64,000 nt of DNA from Virgisporangium ochraceum (GTDB lineage Bacteria; Actinomycetota; Actinomycetes; Mycobacteriales; Micromonosporaceae), in the NCBI RefSeq assembly GCF_016863655.1, contig NZ_BOPH01000088.1:372001-436000 (forward strand), given 5' to 3'. Under the pieces are notes generated by a model. It had not been told where the DNA came from. It saw only the letters and a list, made by a program, of their open reading frames with translations, and did not search any database. Position numbers and translations under genes: made by a program. Below, in pieces: positions 8,292-16,952 of the stretch. The first letter of the stretch is position 1. Each line of letters opens with the position of its first letter.

Positions 8292-9208
8292 CCGTGTGGC
8301 CGCCCCGCACCGGTGCCGTCGATCTCGACGGGTCGTACCGGCGGTGCCGGGCGGTCAACCGCGAGCACGGCCGGACCTACTACCTCGCCACCCACCTGCT
8401 GCCGCGGTGGAAACGCCGGCACGTGCACGCCCTGTACGGGTTCACCCGCCGCACCGACGACATCGTCGACGGCGCTCCCGACGACCCGACCCGGGCCGAC
8501 CGGCTGCGGCGTTGGACCGACCGGTTCCTCGCCGCGCTCGACGGCGCACCGGTGGACGACCCGGTGCTTCCGGCCGTCCTGCACACCATCGCGGTCTTCG
8601 ATCTGGACCGGGCCGACTTCGTGGCGTTCCTGCGGTCGATGGAGGCGGACCTGACCATCGACTCGTATGCGACCTACGACGACCTGCTCGGCTACATGGA
8701 CGGCTCCGCCGCCGCGGTCGGGACGTTGATGCTGCCGATCCTGGGAGCGTCCGACCTCGACGCGGCCCGGGAGCCGGCCCGCCAGCTGGGGCTGGCGTTC
8801 CAGCTGACCAACTTCATCCGGGACGTCGGCGAGGACCTCGACCTCGGCCGGATCTACCTGCCCATAGCGGACCTGGCGCACTTCCACGTCGCCCCCGGGA
8901 CGCTGCGCGCGCGGGCGCTGACCCCGGCGGTGCGCGACCTCGTCGCATTCGAGGTCGGACGGGCGCGGCGGCACTACGCCCTGGCCGCCGAGGGCATCCC
9001 GCTGCTGGCACCCACCTCGCAGGCCTGCATCCGCACGGCGTTCCGGCTGTACGGCGGGATTCTCAACGAGGTCGTCCGCGCCGGGTACGACGTGTTCTCG
9101 CGGCGCGCCACGGTGCCGACGCGACGACGCGTGGCGGGACTGGCGACGAGCCTGCTGACACCGCCGGGCCGCCCGGTGCGCAGCCTGCCGGGGGAGGGGT
9201 CGAGGTGA
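8288..9208 (+). CDS. crtB: Phytoene synthase
   Basis: A 306-residue squalene/phytoene synthase that joins two geranylgeranyl-PP molecules to phytoene at the membrane. The first Asp-rich motif RRTDDIVDG (about 55-62) and the second region, NFIRDVGEDLDLGRIYLP, are both intact. Length is normal for bacterial CrtB. It begins on an ATGA overlap and ends on a GTGA overlap with crtI, so translation is coupled. No geranylgeranyl-PP synthase (crtE) is in the window. Confidence 0.95.
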   Translation: MTVWPPRTGAVDLDGSYRRCRAVNREHGRTYYLATHLLPRWKRRHVHALYGFTRRTDDIVDGAPDDPTRADRLRRWTDRFLAALDGAPVDDPVLPAVLHTIAVFDLDRADFVAFLRSMEADLTIDSYATYDDLLGYMDGSAAAVGTLMLPILGASDLDAAREPARQLGLAFQLTNFIRDVGEDLDLGRIYLPIADLAHFHVAPGTLRARALTPAVRDLVAFEVGRARRHYALAAEGIPLLAPTSQACIRTAFRLYGGILNEVVRAGYDVFSRRATVPTRRRVAGLATSLLTPPGRPVRSLPGEGSR

Positions 9209-10698
9209 CCGGCCGGCGGGCCGTGCGGGGTCCGACCGACCGGGTCGTGGTCGTCGGCGCCGGGTTGGGCGGGCTGGCGTGCGCGCTCCACCTGGCCGGT
9301 GCCGGCCGGCAGGTGACCGTGGTCGAGCGCCAACCCGTACCCGGTGGCCGGGCCGGCGTGCTGACCCTCGACGGCTACCGGTTCGACACGGGCCCGGCCG
9401 TGCTGACGATGCCCGGCCTGGTCGAGGAGTGCCTGGCCGCCGTCGGTGAACGGCTCGCCGACCGGATCACACTGCGGCCGGTCGATCCCGCCTACCGCGC
9501 GCACTTCCCCGACGGGTCCACTGTGGACGTCATCGCCGACACGCGACGGATGGCGGCCGAGATCAGCGGGGTCTGCGGGCCCCGGGAGGCCGACCGCTAC
9601 CTGCGGTTCGTCGAGCACCTGCGGCGGCTCTGGCGGCTGGAACGGGCCGACTTCGTCGAGCGTAACCTCGACAGTCCACGCGACCTGCTCACCGTGAACC
9701 TGCTGCGGCTCGTCGCGGCCGGCGGCTTCCGGCGACTGCAGTCCACAGTGGACCGTCACCTGCGCGACCCGCGCACCCGGCGCATCTTCTCGTTCCAGGC
9801 CATGTACGCCGGGCTGGCGCCCCATGACGCGCTCGGCATCTACGCGGTCATCGCCTACCTCGACTCGGTCGAGGGCGTCTACTTCCCCGTCGGTGGCATC
9901 CACGCCGTACCGGTCGCGATGGCCGCGGCGGCGCAGAAGCACGGCGTGCGGTTGCGGTACGCGACCGAGGTCGCGCGGGTCGAGGTCCGCGGTGACCGGG
10001 CCACCGCGGTCGTCACCACCGACGGCGAGCGCATCGCCGCGGACGTGGTCGTGCTGAACCCGGACCTGCCGGTCGCGTACCGGGACCTGCTGCCGCACAC
10101 GCCGCGCCGGGTCCGGCGCCTGCGGCCCTCGCCGTCCGCGGTGGTGCTGCACATCGGCAGCTCCCGCGGGTACACCCGGATCGCGCACCACAACCTCCAC
10201 TTCGGACGGTCGTGGCGGCGCACGTTCGACGAGGTGATCCGCCACGGTCAGCTGATGAGCGACCCCTCGCTGTTCGTCAGCAACCCCAGCCGCGCCGACC
10301 CGGGGCTCGCACCCGCCGGCCGGCACACGTACTACGTGCTGGCGCCGGTGCCGAACCTGACCGTCGCCCCGTTCGACTGGCGCGGTCCGCTGGCCCGGGG
10401 CTACGCCGACGAACTGGTGGCCCTGCTCGAGGAGCGGGGGTACGTCGGGTTCGGCGCGGGCATCGAGGTCTCGCGGATGGTCACGCCCGCGGACTGGGCG
10501 GCCGAGGGGATGGCGGCCGGCACCCCGTTCGCCGCGGCGCACACGTTCGCGCAGACCGGCCCGTTCCGCCCGGCGACGCTGCACCCCGGCCTGGACAACG
10601 TCGTGTTCGTCGGCTCGGGGACCCAGCCGGGCGTGGGTGTACCGATGGTGCTGATCTCCGGCAAGCTCGCCGCGCAACGGATCACCGGCGTGTCATGA
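9205..10698 (+). CDS. crtI: Phytoene desaturase
   Basis: A 497-residue FAD-dependent desaturase converting phytoene to neurosporene/lycopene. GTG 9205 overlaps the crtB stop. The N-terminal dinucleotide-binding motif VVVVGAGLGGLACALHLAG precedes an ERQPVPGGRAG segment. The C-terminal signature GTQPGVGVPMVLISGKLAA is characteristic of CrtI-type enzymes. Length matches the family. The number of desaturation steps cannot be read from sequence. Confidence 0.95.
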   Translation: MTGRRAVRGPTDRVVVVGAGLGGLACALHLAGAGRQVTVVERQPVPGGRAGVLTLDGYRFDTGPAVLTMPGLVEECLAAVGERLADRITLRPVDPAYRAHFPDGSTVDVIADTRRMAAEISGVCGPREADRYLRFVEHLRRLWRLERADFVERNLDSPRDLLTVNLLRLVAAGGFRRLQSTVDRHLRDPRTRRIFSFQAMYAGLAPHDALGIYAVIAYLDSVEGVYFPVGGIHAVPVAMAAAAQKHGVRLRYATEVARVEVRGDRATAVVTTDGERIAADVVVLNPDLPVAYRDLLPHTPRRVRRLRPSPSAVVLHIGSSRGYTRIAHHNLHFGRSWRRTFDEVIRHGQLMSDPSLFVSNPSRADPGLAPAGRHTYYVLAPVPNLTVAPFDWRGPLARGYADELVALLEERGYVGFGAGIEVSRMVTPADWAAEGMAAGTPFAAAHTFAQTGPFRPATLHPGLDNVVFVGSGTQPGVGVPMVLISGKLAAQRITGVS

Positions 10699-11846
10699 GC
10701 GCGGACCGGTTCGACGCGGTGATCGCCGGTGGCGGGGCGAGCGGGCTGTCGTTGGCCGCCCATCTGGCCGTCGCCGGGTGGCGGAACCGCTCGGTGCTCG
10801 TCGTCGACGATCCCGTGGCGCGTCCGGCAGCACAGTGCTGGGGGTTCTGGGCGGCCGCTCCGGCTCTCCTCGACGCGGCGGTCTCGCACCGGTACCGGCG
10901 GCTCGGTGTGCACGCCGCCGGTGCGGACGCCGTGGTGGCTCTGCGCACGTTCGAGTACCAGGTGGTCCACCGGCGGGACCTGCGCCACGTCGTCGCCGGG
11001 CTGCTACGGCGCTGCCCGGCCTTCACGCTGGCGCCGGGCCGCGTCGGGGATGTCCGCGACGGGGAGCGCGAGGCGGAGATAACCGTCGATGGGGTGGCGG
11101 TCCGGGCGGGGTGGGTGTTCGACAGCGTCTCCGCGTCACCGCCGACCGGTGCGGCGGACGCGCGGTTGGCGTTCACCGGATGGGAGATCGAGTGCGCCCG
11201 TCCCGTGTTCGACCCCGACGTGCCCACCCTGTTCGACTTCCGGGTCCCGCAGGGTGACGCCGCCCGGTTCGTGTACGTCCTTCCCCACAGCGACCGGCGT
11301 GCCCTGGTCGAGGTGACCGAGTTCGTGCCGCGCCACGGGAGGCCCACACCGCCGGACGGCCGCGCGGCTCTCCTCGCGGGGTACATCTCCGGCGTGCTGG
11401 ACGGGAGCGGGTACACGGTCGGGCGGACCGAGTCGGCGGTGCTGCCGCTCCGCGCGTCGCCCCCGCCCCGGTCCGGTCGGCACGTGCTGCGCATCGGTGC
11501 CTGTGGAGGGATCGTCAAGGCCAGCACCGGCTATGCCTACCAACGCATCCACCGCGACAGCGCGGCGATCGCCCGTTCGCTGGCCCGCGGCGGGCATCCG
11601 TTCGACCGGCCCCGGCCGTCCCGGTGGTACCGGTTCCTCGACTCCGTGCTGCTGGACGTGCTCGACCGCGATCCGCACCAGATCGAACGCACCTTCGCCC
11701 GGCTGTTCCTGGGCAACCCGGCCGACCGCGTCCTGCGTTTCCTCGACGAGTGCAGCCCGCCTGGCGAGCAGCTAAGGCTGATCGCCACCATGCCGAAGGC
11801 GCCGTATGTGCGCTCCGTCGCGAGGCGTGCGCTGCGTCGGTGGTGA
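10695..11846 (+). CDS. crtY: Lycopene beta-cyclase
   Basis: A 383-residue FAD/NAD(P)-binding cyclase of the CrtY/CrtL family, which closes beta-ionone rings on lycopene. It starts on an ATGA overlap with crtI. The N-terminal AGGGASGLSLAAHL dinucleotide motif, the CWGFW segment and the C-terminal block KASTGYAYQRIHRDS match the family. With crtB and crtI it would give a cyclised C40 carotenoid if GGPP is supplied elsewhere. Its last 75 bases are shared, antisense, with the convergent AI-2E-type permease gene. Confidence 0.92.
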   Translation: MSADRFDAVIAGGGASGLSLAAHLAVAGWRNRSVLVVDDPVARPAAQCWGFWAAAPALLDAAVSHRYRRLGVHAAGADAVVALRTFEYQVVHRRDLRHVVAGLLRRCPAFTLAPGRVGDVRDGEREAEITVDGVAVRAGWVFDSVSASPPTGAADARLAFTGWEIECARPVFDPDVPTLFDFRVPQGDAARFVYVLPHSDRRALVEVTEFVPRHGRPTPPDGRAALLAGYISGVLDGSGYTVGRTESAVLPLRASPPPRSGRHVLRIGACGGIVKASTGYAYQRIHRDSAAIARSLARGGHPFDRPRPSRWYRFLDSVLLDVLDRDPHQIERTFARLFLGNPADRVLRFLDECSPPGEQLRLIATMPKAPYVRSVARRALRRW

Positions 11847-12923
11847 TTGCGGTGACCGGGTGAGCCGCACCGTCACCTGATAGCCGAAAGCGAGCAGCGG
11901 CACGGCGATCACCGCTCCGCCCACACCGCCCACGAGACCACCGGCGACCACCGCGAGCAGTACCGCGACGGGGTGCAACCGGACCGCCCGCCCGACGATC
12001 AACGGCTCCAGCAGGTACCCCTCCACGCTCTGCACGGTGAGCACCGTCGCGAGGACGATCAGGGCGTCGGTGAGGTTGTTGGACATGAGGGTCACCAGGA
12101 CGGCGGCCGAGCCGGCCACGGTCGCTCCGAGGTAGGGGACGAATCCGCCGAGGAAGGTGAGCAGGATCAGCGGCAACGCCAGCGGCACCCGCAGGATCAG
12201 CAGCGCGAGCCCGATGCCGACCGCGTCGATGCACGACACCACGACCATGCCCCGCGTATACCGGGCGAGCACCCGCCAACCCGCGCGTCCCGCGTCGTCG
12301 ATCGCGGCCTGCCTGCGGGCCGGCAGCCGCCCGACCAGCCACGCCCACATCGTCGGGCCGTCCTTCAGGAGGAAGAACAGCAGAAACGCCGTGAGCAGCC
12401 CGAGGGTGAGGATTCCGAACACCGTGACCGCTCCGGTCAGCAGATCGCCGCCGGAGGTGGGCAGCATCCGGGTGAGGCCGTCGCGGGCCTGGTCGACCTG
12501 GGCGCGGTCGAGCCCGGGCGGACCGTCGACGAGGTAGTCGCCGACCTTGTCCAGCCCGTTGCCGACCGCGCCACCGAGCTCACCGAACTGGTCCATCACC
12601 TCCCGCCAGCCCAGCATCAGCGGCAGCGCGACGACCACGGCCACAGCCAGCACCCCGAGCAGCGCGGCGAGCCATCGGGACGCGCCCAGCCGCAGAACCG
12701 GTCCCATTAGCGGTTCCACCAGGGCGGCGAGCAGCAGGGCGACGATCACGGCGACGGTCAGCGGCGCGATCCGCCCGAGAACCCGGAGCAGCAGGTATCC
12801 GCCGGTCGCGAGCACGATCACGCACGACGCGTACAGCGTCGCGACGCGCAGCGCCCACGGCAGCGCGGTCCACGCCCGCGAACCCGGATCGAGCGGACGG
12901 GACTCCGCCGCGTCCCCGCGCAC
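11772..12923 (-). CDS. AI-2E family transporter (PerM-type)
   Basis: A 383-residue multi-helix membrane protein of the AI-2 exporter/PerM family. Helices lie near residues 25-95, an extracellular segment follows to about 150, and further helices run to about 350. Conserved LTFLGGFVPYLGATVAG and VQSVEGYLLEPLIVGRAVRL are typical. Family members export diverse solutes, and true AI-2 transport is proven for only a few. A basic hydrophilic tail closes the protein. It starts three bases after the GlsB-like gene and is the last gene of that operon. Confidence 0.88.
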   Translation of the reverse strand: MRGDAAESRPLDPGSRAWTALPWALRVATLYASCVIVLATGGYLLLRVLGRIAPLTVAVIVALLLAALVEPLMGPVLRLGASRWLAALLGVLAVAVVVALPLMLGWREVMDQFGELGGAVGNGLDKVGDYLVDGPPGLDRAQVDQARDGLTRMLPTSGGDLLTGAVTVFGILTLGLLTAFLLFFLLKDGPTMWAWLVGRLPARRQAAIDDAGRAGWRVLARYTRGMVVVSCIDAVGIGLALLILRVPLALPLILLTFLGGFVPYLGATVAGSAAVLVTLMSNNLTDALIVLATVLTVQSVEGYLLEPLIVGRAVRLHPVAVLLAVVAGGLVGGVGGAVIAVPLLAFGYQVTVRLTRSPQSPPTQRTPRDGAHIRRLRHGGDQP

Positions 12924-12926
12924 CGG

Positions 12927-13202
12927 TTACCTGCTCAGGGCACGGCGGTGGCGCATACCGTCGACGATCGTCACTCCGGCGGCGGCGAAACCGACCTGCA
13001 GGATCAGCTCGACCCAGTCCACGCCACGGGTCTCGGCCACGCCCAGAACGCCCGCGACCACCGTGCCGAGGAGCGCGGCGACGACCCCGACGAGGAGCGT
13101 GAGCCAGAACCCGATCCGCTGCCGTCCGGGCACCACCAGCCGGCCCAACCCGCCGATCACGAGGCCGATGAAGACGGCGCTGACAATTCCTGAGATCTCC
13201 AT
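12927..13202 (-). CDS. GlsB/YeaQ/YmgE family stress-response membrane protein
   Basis: A 91-residue protein from ATG 13202, preceded by AGGTGG. Three short hydrophobic segments carry the family pattern GLVIGGLGRLVVPGRQ and GFWLTLLVGVVAALLGT. Members are transglycosylase-associated-type small membrane proteins induced by stress; their biochemical role is unknown. It sits 11 bases after the CBS-BON gene and three bases before the AI-2E-type permease. Confidence 0.85.
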   Translation of the reverse strand: MEISGIVSAVFIGLVIGGLGRLVVPGRQRIGFWLTLLVGVVAALLGTVVAGVLGVAETRGVDWVELILQVGFAAAGVTIVDGMRHRRALSR

Positions 13203-13213
13203 GGCGAACCACC

Positions 13214-13810
13214 TCACTCGTCGTCGTGCCGGTATGTCACCCGGTCGGACACGTCGACGACGCCGGGGACGGCACGGGCCACGTTGACGGCCAGCCGGGC
13301 GGTGCTTCGCCGCTCGGTCCACCCGGTCAGCGTGACGACTCCGTCGGCGACGTCGACCCGTACGTGCGGGGCCCGGCGCGCCAGTACCCGCCGCAGGAGC
13401 GGCCCCGCGAGCTCGTTGCGGACCGCCGGGGTCAGCTGAAGGGACGCGCGCAGCACGTCGCGCCGCGCGACCGTACCGACGGGGCCGCCGGCCGGATCGA
13501 CGACCGGCAACCCGTCCACCCGGGCGGCGTCCATGAGCTGCGCGGCCGCGGTGACCGGCGTGTCCGGCCGGACGGTCAAGGCGCGCCGCTCCTGCCTGAC
13601 GGGCATGCGGGCGGCCGGTGCCGTCCGGGCGACGTGCGGCAGGACGTCGGCCTCACAGCAGAGCCCGACGACCCGCCCGGACCCGTCGACGACCGGTAGG
13701 ACGGCGGTTTCGTGTCTGACCAGCGCCTCGATGATCTCCATCGGGGCGGCGTCGTGGCGGATCGCGACGTGGCTCGGGGACATGACGTCACGCACCAGCG
13801 GTACGGCCAT
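13214..13810 (-). CDS. CBS-domain pair plus BON domain protein
   Basis: A 198-residue cytosolic protein read from ATG 13810 behind GGAGG. Two CBS motifs (about 7-60 and 75-125) form a Bateman module that normally senses adenine nucleotides. The C-terminal BON domain (about 135-195, with VRVDVADGVVTLTGW) usually binds lipids or envelope components. CBS-only relatives such as Hrp1 (Rv2626c) belong to the M. tuberculosis DosR regulon. A DosR-like box is 82 bp upstream. It leads an operon with the GlsB-like and AI-2E-type genes. Confidence 0.9.
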   Translation of the reverse strand: MAVPLVRDVMSPSHVAIRHDAAPMEIIEALVRHETAVLPVVDGSGRVVGLCCEADVLPHVARTAPAARMPVRQERRALTVRPDTPVTAAAQLMDAARVDGLPVVDPAGGPVGTVARRDVLRASLQLTPAVRNELAGPLLRRVLARRAPHVRVDVADGVVTLTGWTERRSTARLAVNVARAVPGVVDVSDRVTYRHDDE

Positions 13811-13891
13811 CGCAGGGCCTCCAGACCGACGCCACGCACACTCCTCGCCACGCCGTAGGACCAGCCTCCCCGGCGGCGCCGTCCGTTGACA

Positions 13892-13905
13892 GGGTCGAAG
13901 GTCCC
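13892..13905 (-). promoter_or_regulatory. DosR-like box
   Basis: GGGTCGAAGGTCCC (reverse GGGACCTTCGACCC) lies 82 bp before the CBS-BON start. Confidence 0.7.
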
Positions 13906-13961
13906 ATCGGGGACGTGCGCACCGGTCGCCCGGCCGTCGGGTCGCCCGGCCTTGTCCACCC

Positions 13962-13975
13962 GAGTCGTTCGGCCC
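13962..13975 (+). promoter_or_regulatory. DosR-like box, weak left half
   Basis: GAGTCGTTCGGCCC has a perfect right half and one mismatch on the left. It lies 104 bp before the USP at 14079. Confidence 0.45.
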
Positions 13976-14078
13976 TGACCATCCGCGGCGGGCGCGCCGA
14001 AAGCTGAGGGGGAAACGGCACGTGACCGGGTGCGGGCGGCGACGCCGTCCCGGATCCGGCCACACAAGGAGGTGCGTG

Positions 14079-14867
14079 ATGTCCGCACAGCCGAACGGAC
14101 CCGTCGTCGTCGGCGTGGACGGGTCGCCCGGGTCGCTGGCGGCCGTCGACCTGGCGGCCGAGGAGGCGCTGGGACGGGTGACGCCGTTGGTCGTCGTCCA
14201 CACGGGTGGCGATCTCGCGGAGGCCGACCGGTTCGCGGCCGAGGCCCGGTGCGAGCACCCCGGCCTGAGTGTGTCCGCCACGGCGGTCGCGGATCCGCAG
14301 GCCGACGTGATTCTCGCCATGGGTGGCAGCGCCAGCCTGGTGGTCGTCGCATCGGACGCGCGGTTCGCCGGCCGCGTGGCCGACCTGTCACCGGCTCCGG
14401 TGGTCGTTCGCCATCCACGCGACGCCGGAGCGGGCGAGGCACCGGACGACATGCCGAGGCCCGTCGTGGTCGGGGTGGTGGACCTCGTCGGCTCGCAACC
14501 CGTGGTGGGCTTCGCCTTCGAGGAGGCGTCGCTGCGCGGTGCGCCGCTGCTGGCGGTCCACGTCTGGTCGAGGCCGGCCGACACCCGGTCCGACCGGCCC
14601 GCGTACGACTACCCGCGGGCCCGTGACAACGCCGAGCGGATGCTCGCCGACGCCGTGGAGGAGTGGTCGCTGAAGTTCCCGGAGGTGCAGGTCTGCTGGA
14701 CCACCAAGCACAGCCTCGAGGTGGCGTCGGCGCTGCGCGCCGCGGCCCACCCGGCCCAGCTGCTCGTGGTCGGCCGGATGCCGCATGCCGGCGCCACCCG
14801 CCCGGTGCCGGGAGAGCTGGTCCGTTACGGCGTCTGCCCGGTCGCGGTGGTCCCACAGGGGTCGTGA
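14079..14867 (+). CDS. Universal stress protein, tandem domain (divergent)
   Basis: A 262-residue two-domain USP from ATG 14079, behind AAGGAGG. Domain 1 starts with VVVGVDGSPGSLAAVDLA. Domain 2 begins near residue 127 and ends with LLVVGRMPHAGATRPVPG. The ATP-binding pattern GxxGx9G(S/T) is absent or degraded in both halves, unlike the USPs at 47099 and 48164, so it may not bind ATP. It overlaps the DUF302 gene by four bases. Confidence 0.87.
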   Translation: MSAQPNGPVVVGVDGSPGSLAAVDLAAEEALGRVTPLVVVHTGGDLAEADRFAAEARCEHPGLSVSATAVADPQADVILAMGGSASLVVVASDARFAGRVADLSPAPVVVRHPRDAGAGEAPDDMPRPVVVGVVDLVGSQPVVGFAFEEASLRGAPLLAVHVWSRPADTRSDRPAYDYPRARDNAERMLADAVEEWSLKFPEVQVCWTTKHSLEVASALRAAAHPAQLLVVGRMPHAGATRPVPGELVRYGVCPVAVVPQGS

Positions 14868-15148
14868 ACAGCGTGGCCCACCCGTGCGATCGCGCTGAAC
14901 CGTTCTCCGTCGCCGTCGTCGACAGGGTGCGGGCCGCGCTGGCCCATCGTGCGCTGACGATCGACCGGGAGATCGGGCTGCTGTTGCCCTGCAATGTCGT
15001 CGTGCGTGCGGACGGGCCCGACGTGTGCCTCGTCCAGGCGCTCGATCCGCAGACCATGGTGGAGGCGACCGTGCGGTCCGACCTCAAGCCGGTCGCCGAT
15101 GAAGCCGGAACCCGGCTACGGAAGGCCCTCGCCGGGCTTGCCGCTTGA
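14864..15148 (+). CDS. DUF302 protein, N-terminally reduced
   Basis: A 94-residue protein starting on a GTGA overlap with the upstream USP. The core AHRALTIDREIGLLLPCNVVV followed by QALDPQTMVEA is diagnostic of DUF302, a small domain of unknown function often found near sulfur or stress genes. Family members usually carry a longer N-terminal strand with a conserved Asn/Cys segment just before this core; here that portion is short and unlike the family. The conserved Cys in LLPCN remains. Confidence 0.75.
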   Translation: MNSVAHPCDRAEPFSVAVVDRVRAALAHRALTIDREIGLLLPCNVVVRADGPDVCLVQALDPQTMVEATVRSDLKPVADEAGTRLRKALAGLAA

Positions 15149-15156
15149 TCCGAGTA

Positions 15157-15170
15157 TACCCCATGGGGTA
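15157..15170. promoter_or_regulatory. CstR/CsoR-type operator 1
   Basis: TACCCCATGGGGTA is a perfect 14-bp palindrome, extended left as GTATACCCC. It resembles the G/C-tract operators of the CsoR/CstR/RcnR repressor family and lies between the DUF302 stop and the sulfur operon. Confidence 0.7.
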
Positions 15171-15221
15171 CACGAACCTCGCTTGTCGGCACCGGCAAAC
15201 GTGCGCTACCGTCGGATCCAG

Positions 15222-15237
15222 ATACCCCCGGGGGTAT
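15222..15237. promoter_or_regulatory. CstR/CsoR-type operator 2
   Basis: ATACCCCCGGGGGTAT is a perfect 16-bp palindrome ending 25 bp before the first rhodanese start and centred 66 bp from operator 1. It fits the TACCC-GGGTA rule for CstR and CsoR sites. Control by a persulfide-sensing CstR is inferred from the genes behind it. Confidence 0.8.
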
Positions 15238-15262
15238 ACGGCAACCGAAGGAGCAGACACCG

Positions 15263-15580
15263 ATGCGAGAAGTCGATCAGCGCACGTTCGTCACCGCCCA
15301 CCGCGATGGTGCATTCGTGATCGACGTCCGCGAGGTCTTCGAGTACGCGGCCGGCCACGTGCCCGGCGCGCGGTTGGTTCCGATGGCTCGGCTCGGGTCC
15401 ACGGTGACCACACTTCCCCGCGACAGGCCGGTGTATGTCATCTGCGCCACCGGCAACCGGAGCCTGACCGCCGCGGACCTTCTCGGCCGCGCCGGCGTCG
15501 ACGCGTGGTCGGTCGCCGGCGGCACCGCCGCGTGGCAGCGCGCCGGCCGCCCGGTCGTCACCGGGCCGCACGCCGGCTGA
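15263..15580 (+). CDS. Single-domain rhodanese
   Basis: A 105-residue rhodanese that moves sulfane sulfur through a Cys persulfide. The active-site loop is CATGNRS, and the N-terminal FVIDVREVFEYAAGHVPGA segment is canonical. It is the first gene behind the two CstR-type palindromes. A 34-base gap separates it from the persulfide-dioxygenase-like gene. Confidence 0.93.
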   Translation: MREVDQRTFVTAHRDGAFVIDVREVFEYAAGHVPGARLVPMARLGSTVTTLPRDRPVYVICATGNRSLTAADLLGRAGVDAWSVAGGTAAWQRAGRPVVTGPHAG

Positions 15581-15614
15581 AACCGACACCTTTTCCGACA
15601 GGGAGTGCTTGTCC

Positions 15615-16952
15615 GTGCTTCGTATCCTGCCCATCGACACACCGACCCTCGGCGACCGCGGCTATCTGGTCCACGACGGGTCGGTGGCGTTCGTCGTCGA
15701 CCCGCAGCGTGACATCGACCGCATTCTGGCCCTGGCCGACGCCGAGGGTGTGCGGATCACCCACGTGTTCGAGACCCACATCCACAACGACTACGTCACC
15801 GGCGGTTCCGCACTCGCCGGCGCGACCGGTGCGGCGTACCACGTCAACGCCGAGGACCCGGTCACCTTCGAGCGCGTGGCCGTGCGCGACGGCGACGAGA
15901 TCGCCGTCGGCGACACCATCCGCGTGCGCGTGCTGGCCACACCCGGCCACACGTTCACCCACCTGTCGTATGCGCTGTTCGAGGACGACCGGCCGGTCGG
16001 GGTCTTCACCGGCGGCTCGTTGCTCTACGGCTCGGTCGGCCGCCCGGACCTGCTCGGTCCCGCGCACACCGGTGCGCTGGTGCGCCACCAGTACGCCTCC
16101 GCGCGGCGGCTGGCCACCGAACTGCCCGACACCGCCGCGGTGTACCCCACGCACGGGTTCGGCAGCTTCTGCTCGGCCACCCAGTCCGAGGCCAGCGCCT
16201 CGACCATCGCCACCGAACGCCTCGGCAACCCGGCGCTGACGCGCGACGAGGAGACCTTCGTCGCCGAACTGCTGGCCGGCCTGGACGCCTGGCCCGCGTA
16301 CTACGCGCACATGGCCCCGGCGAACCTCGTCGGGCCGGAGGAGCCGGACCTGTCACTGCCCGAGCGGGCGGACGCGGACCAGCTACGTAAACGGTTGGCC
16401 GCGGGCGAGTGGGTGGTCGACCTCCGCAACCGGGTCGCGTTCGCGGCCGGGCACCTGGCCGGCACGCTCAACTTCGGCCTCGACGGCAGCTTCGCCACCT
16501 ACCTCGGTTGGCTGATCCCGTGGGGCACACCGGTCACCCTGCTGGGCGACACGCGGGAGCAGGTGGCCGAAGCCCAACGGGAACTGGTCCGCATCGGTAT
16601 CGACCGTCCCGCCGCATACGCCACCGGCAGCCCGTGGCAGTGGGTCGGTGACGGCGAACCCGCGATGCTGCCCCGCGCCACCTTCGCCGACCTCGCCCAG
16701 GTGCGCCACCACCGCCGCGTCGTGGTGCTCGACGTGCGCCGCCGGCTGGAATGGTCCGACGGCCACCTCGACGACGCGGTGCACATCCCACTGCACGAAC
16801 TCCTCGACCGGCTCGACGAGGTCCCCGACGGGGAGGTCTGGGTGCACTGCGCCGCGGGCTACCGGTCCTCCATCGGCGCGTCCATCCTGGCTGCCGCCGG
16901 CCGGCGCGTGGTCACCGTCGACGACGAGTATCCCGCCGGAGCCGTGGCATGA
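15615..16952 (+). CDS. MBL-fold persulfide dioxygenase-like protein with two rhodanese domains
   Basis: A 445-residue CstB/Blh-like protein. GTG 15615 is chosen because GGGAG is nine bases upstream; TTG 15609 is too close. The metallo-beta-lactamase domain (1 to about 240) has THIHNDYVTGG and TPGHTFTHLSY, fitting mono-iron ETHE1-type enzymes that oxidise persulfide to sulfite. Rhodanese domain 1 (about 255-345) has lost its Cys loop. Rhodanese domain 2 (about 355-445) has CAAGYRS. Such fusions turn persulfide into sulfite or thiosulfate, and the TauE gene downstream could export the product. It overlaps the next gene by four bases. Confidence 0.92.
   Translation: MLRILPIDTPTLGDRGYLVHDGSVAFVVDPQRDIDRILALADAEGVRITHVFETHIHNDYVTGGSALAGATGAAYHVNAEDPVTFERVAVRDGDEIAVGDTIRVRVLATPGHTFTHLSYALFEDDRPVGVFTGGSLLYGSVGRPDLLGPAHTGALVRHQYASARRLATELPDTAAVYPTHGFGSFCSATQSEASASTIATERLGNPALTRDEETFVAELLAGLDAWPAYYAHMAPANLVGPEEPDLSLPERADADQLRKRLAAGEWVVDLRNRVAFAAGHLAGTLNFGLDGSFATYLGWLIPWGTPVTLLGDTREQVAEAQRELVRIGIDRPAAYATGSPWQWVGDGEPAMLPRATFADLAQVRHHRRVVVLDVRRRLEWSDGHLDDAVHIPLHELLDRLDEVPDGEVWVHCAAGYRSSIGASILAAAGRRVVTVDDEYPAGAVA

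Noticed and set aside
8974..10677. 567-residue minus-strand frame across crtB/crtI
   Set aside because: Opposite-strand shadow of two clear carotenoid genes; no recognisable domain.
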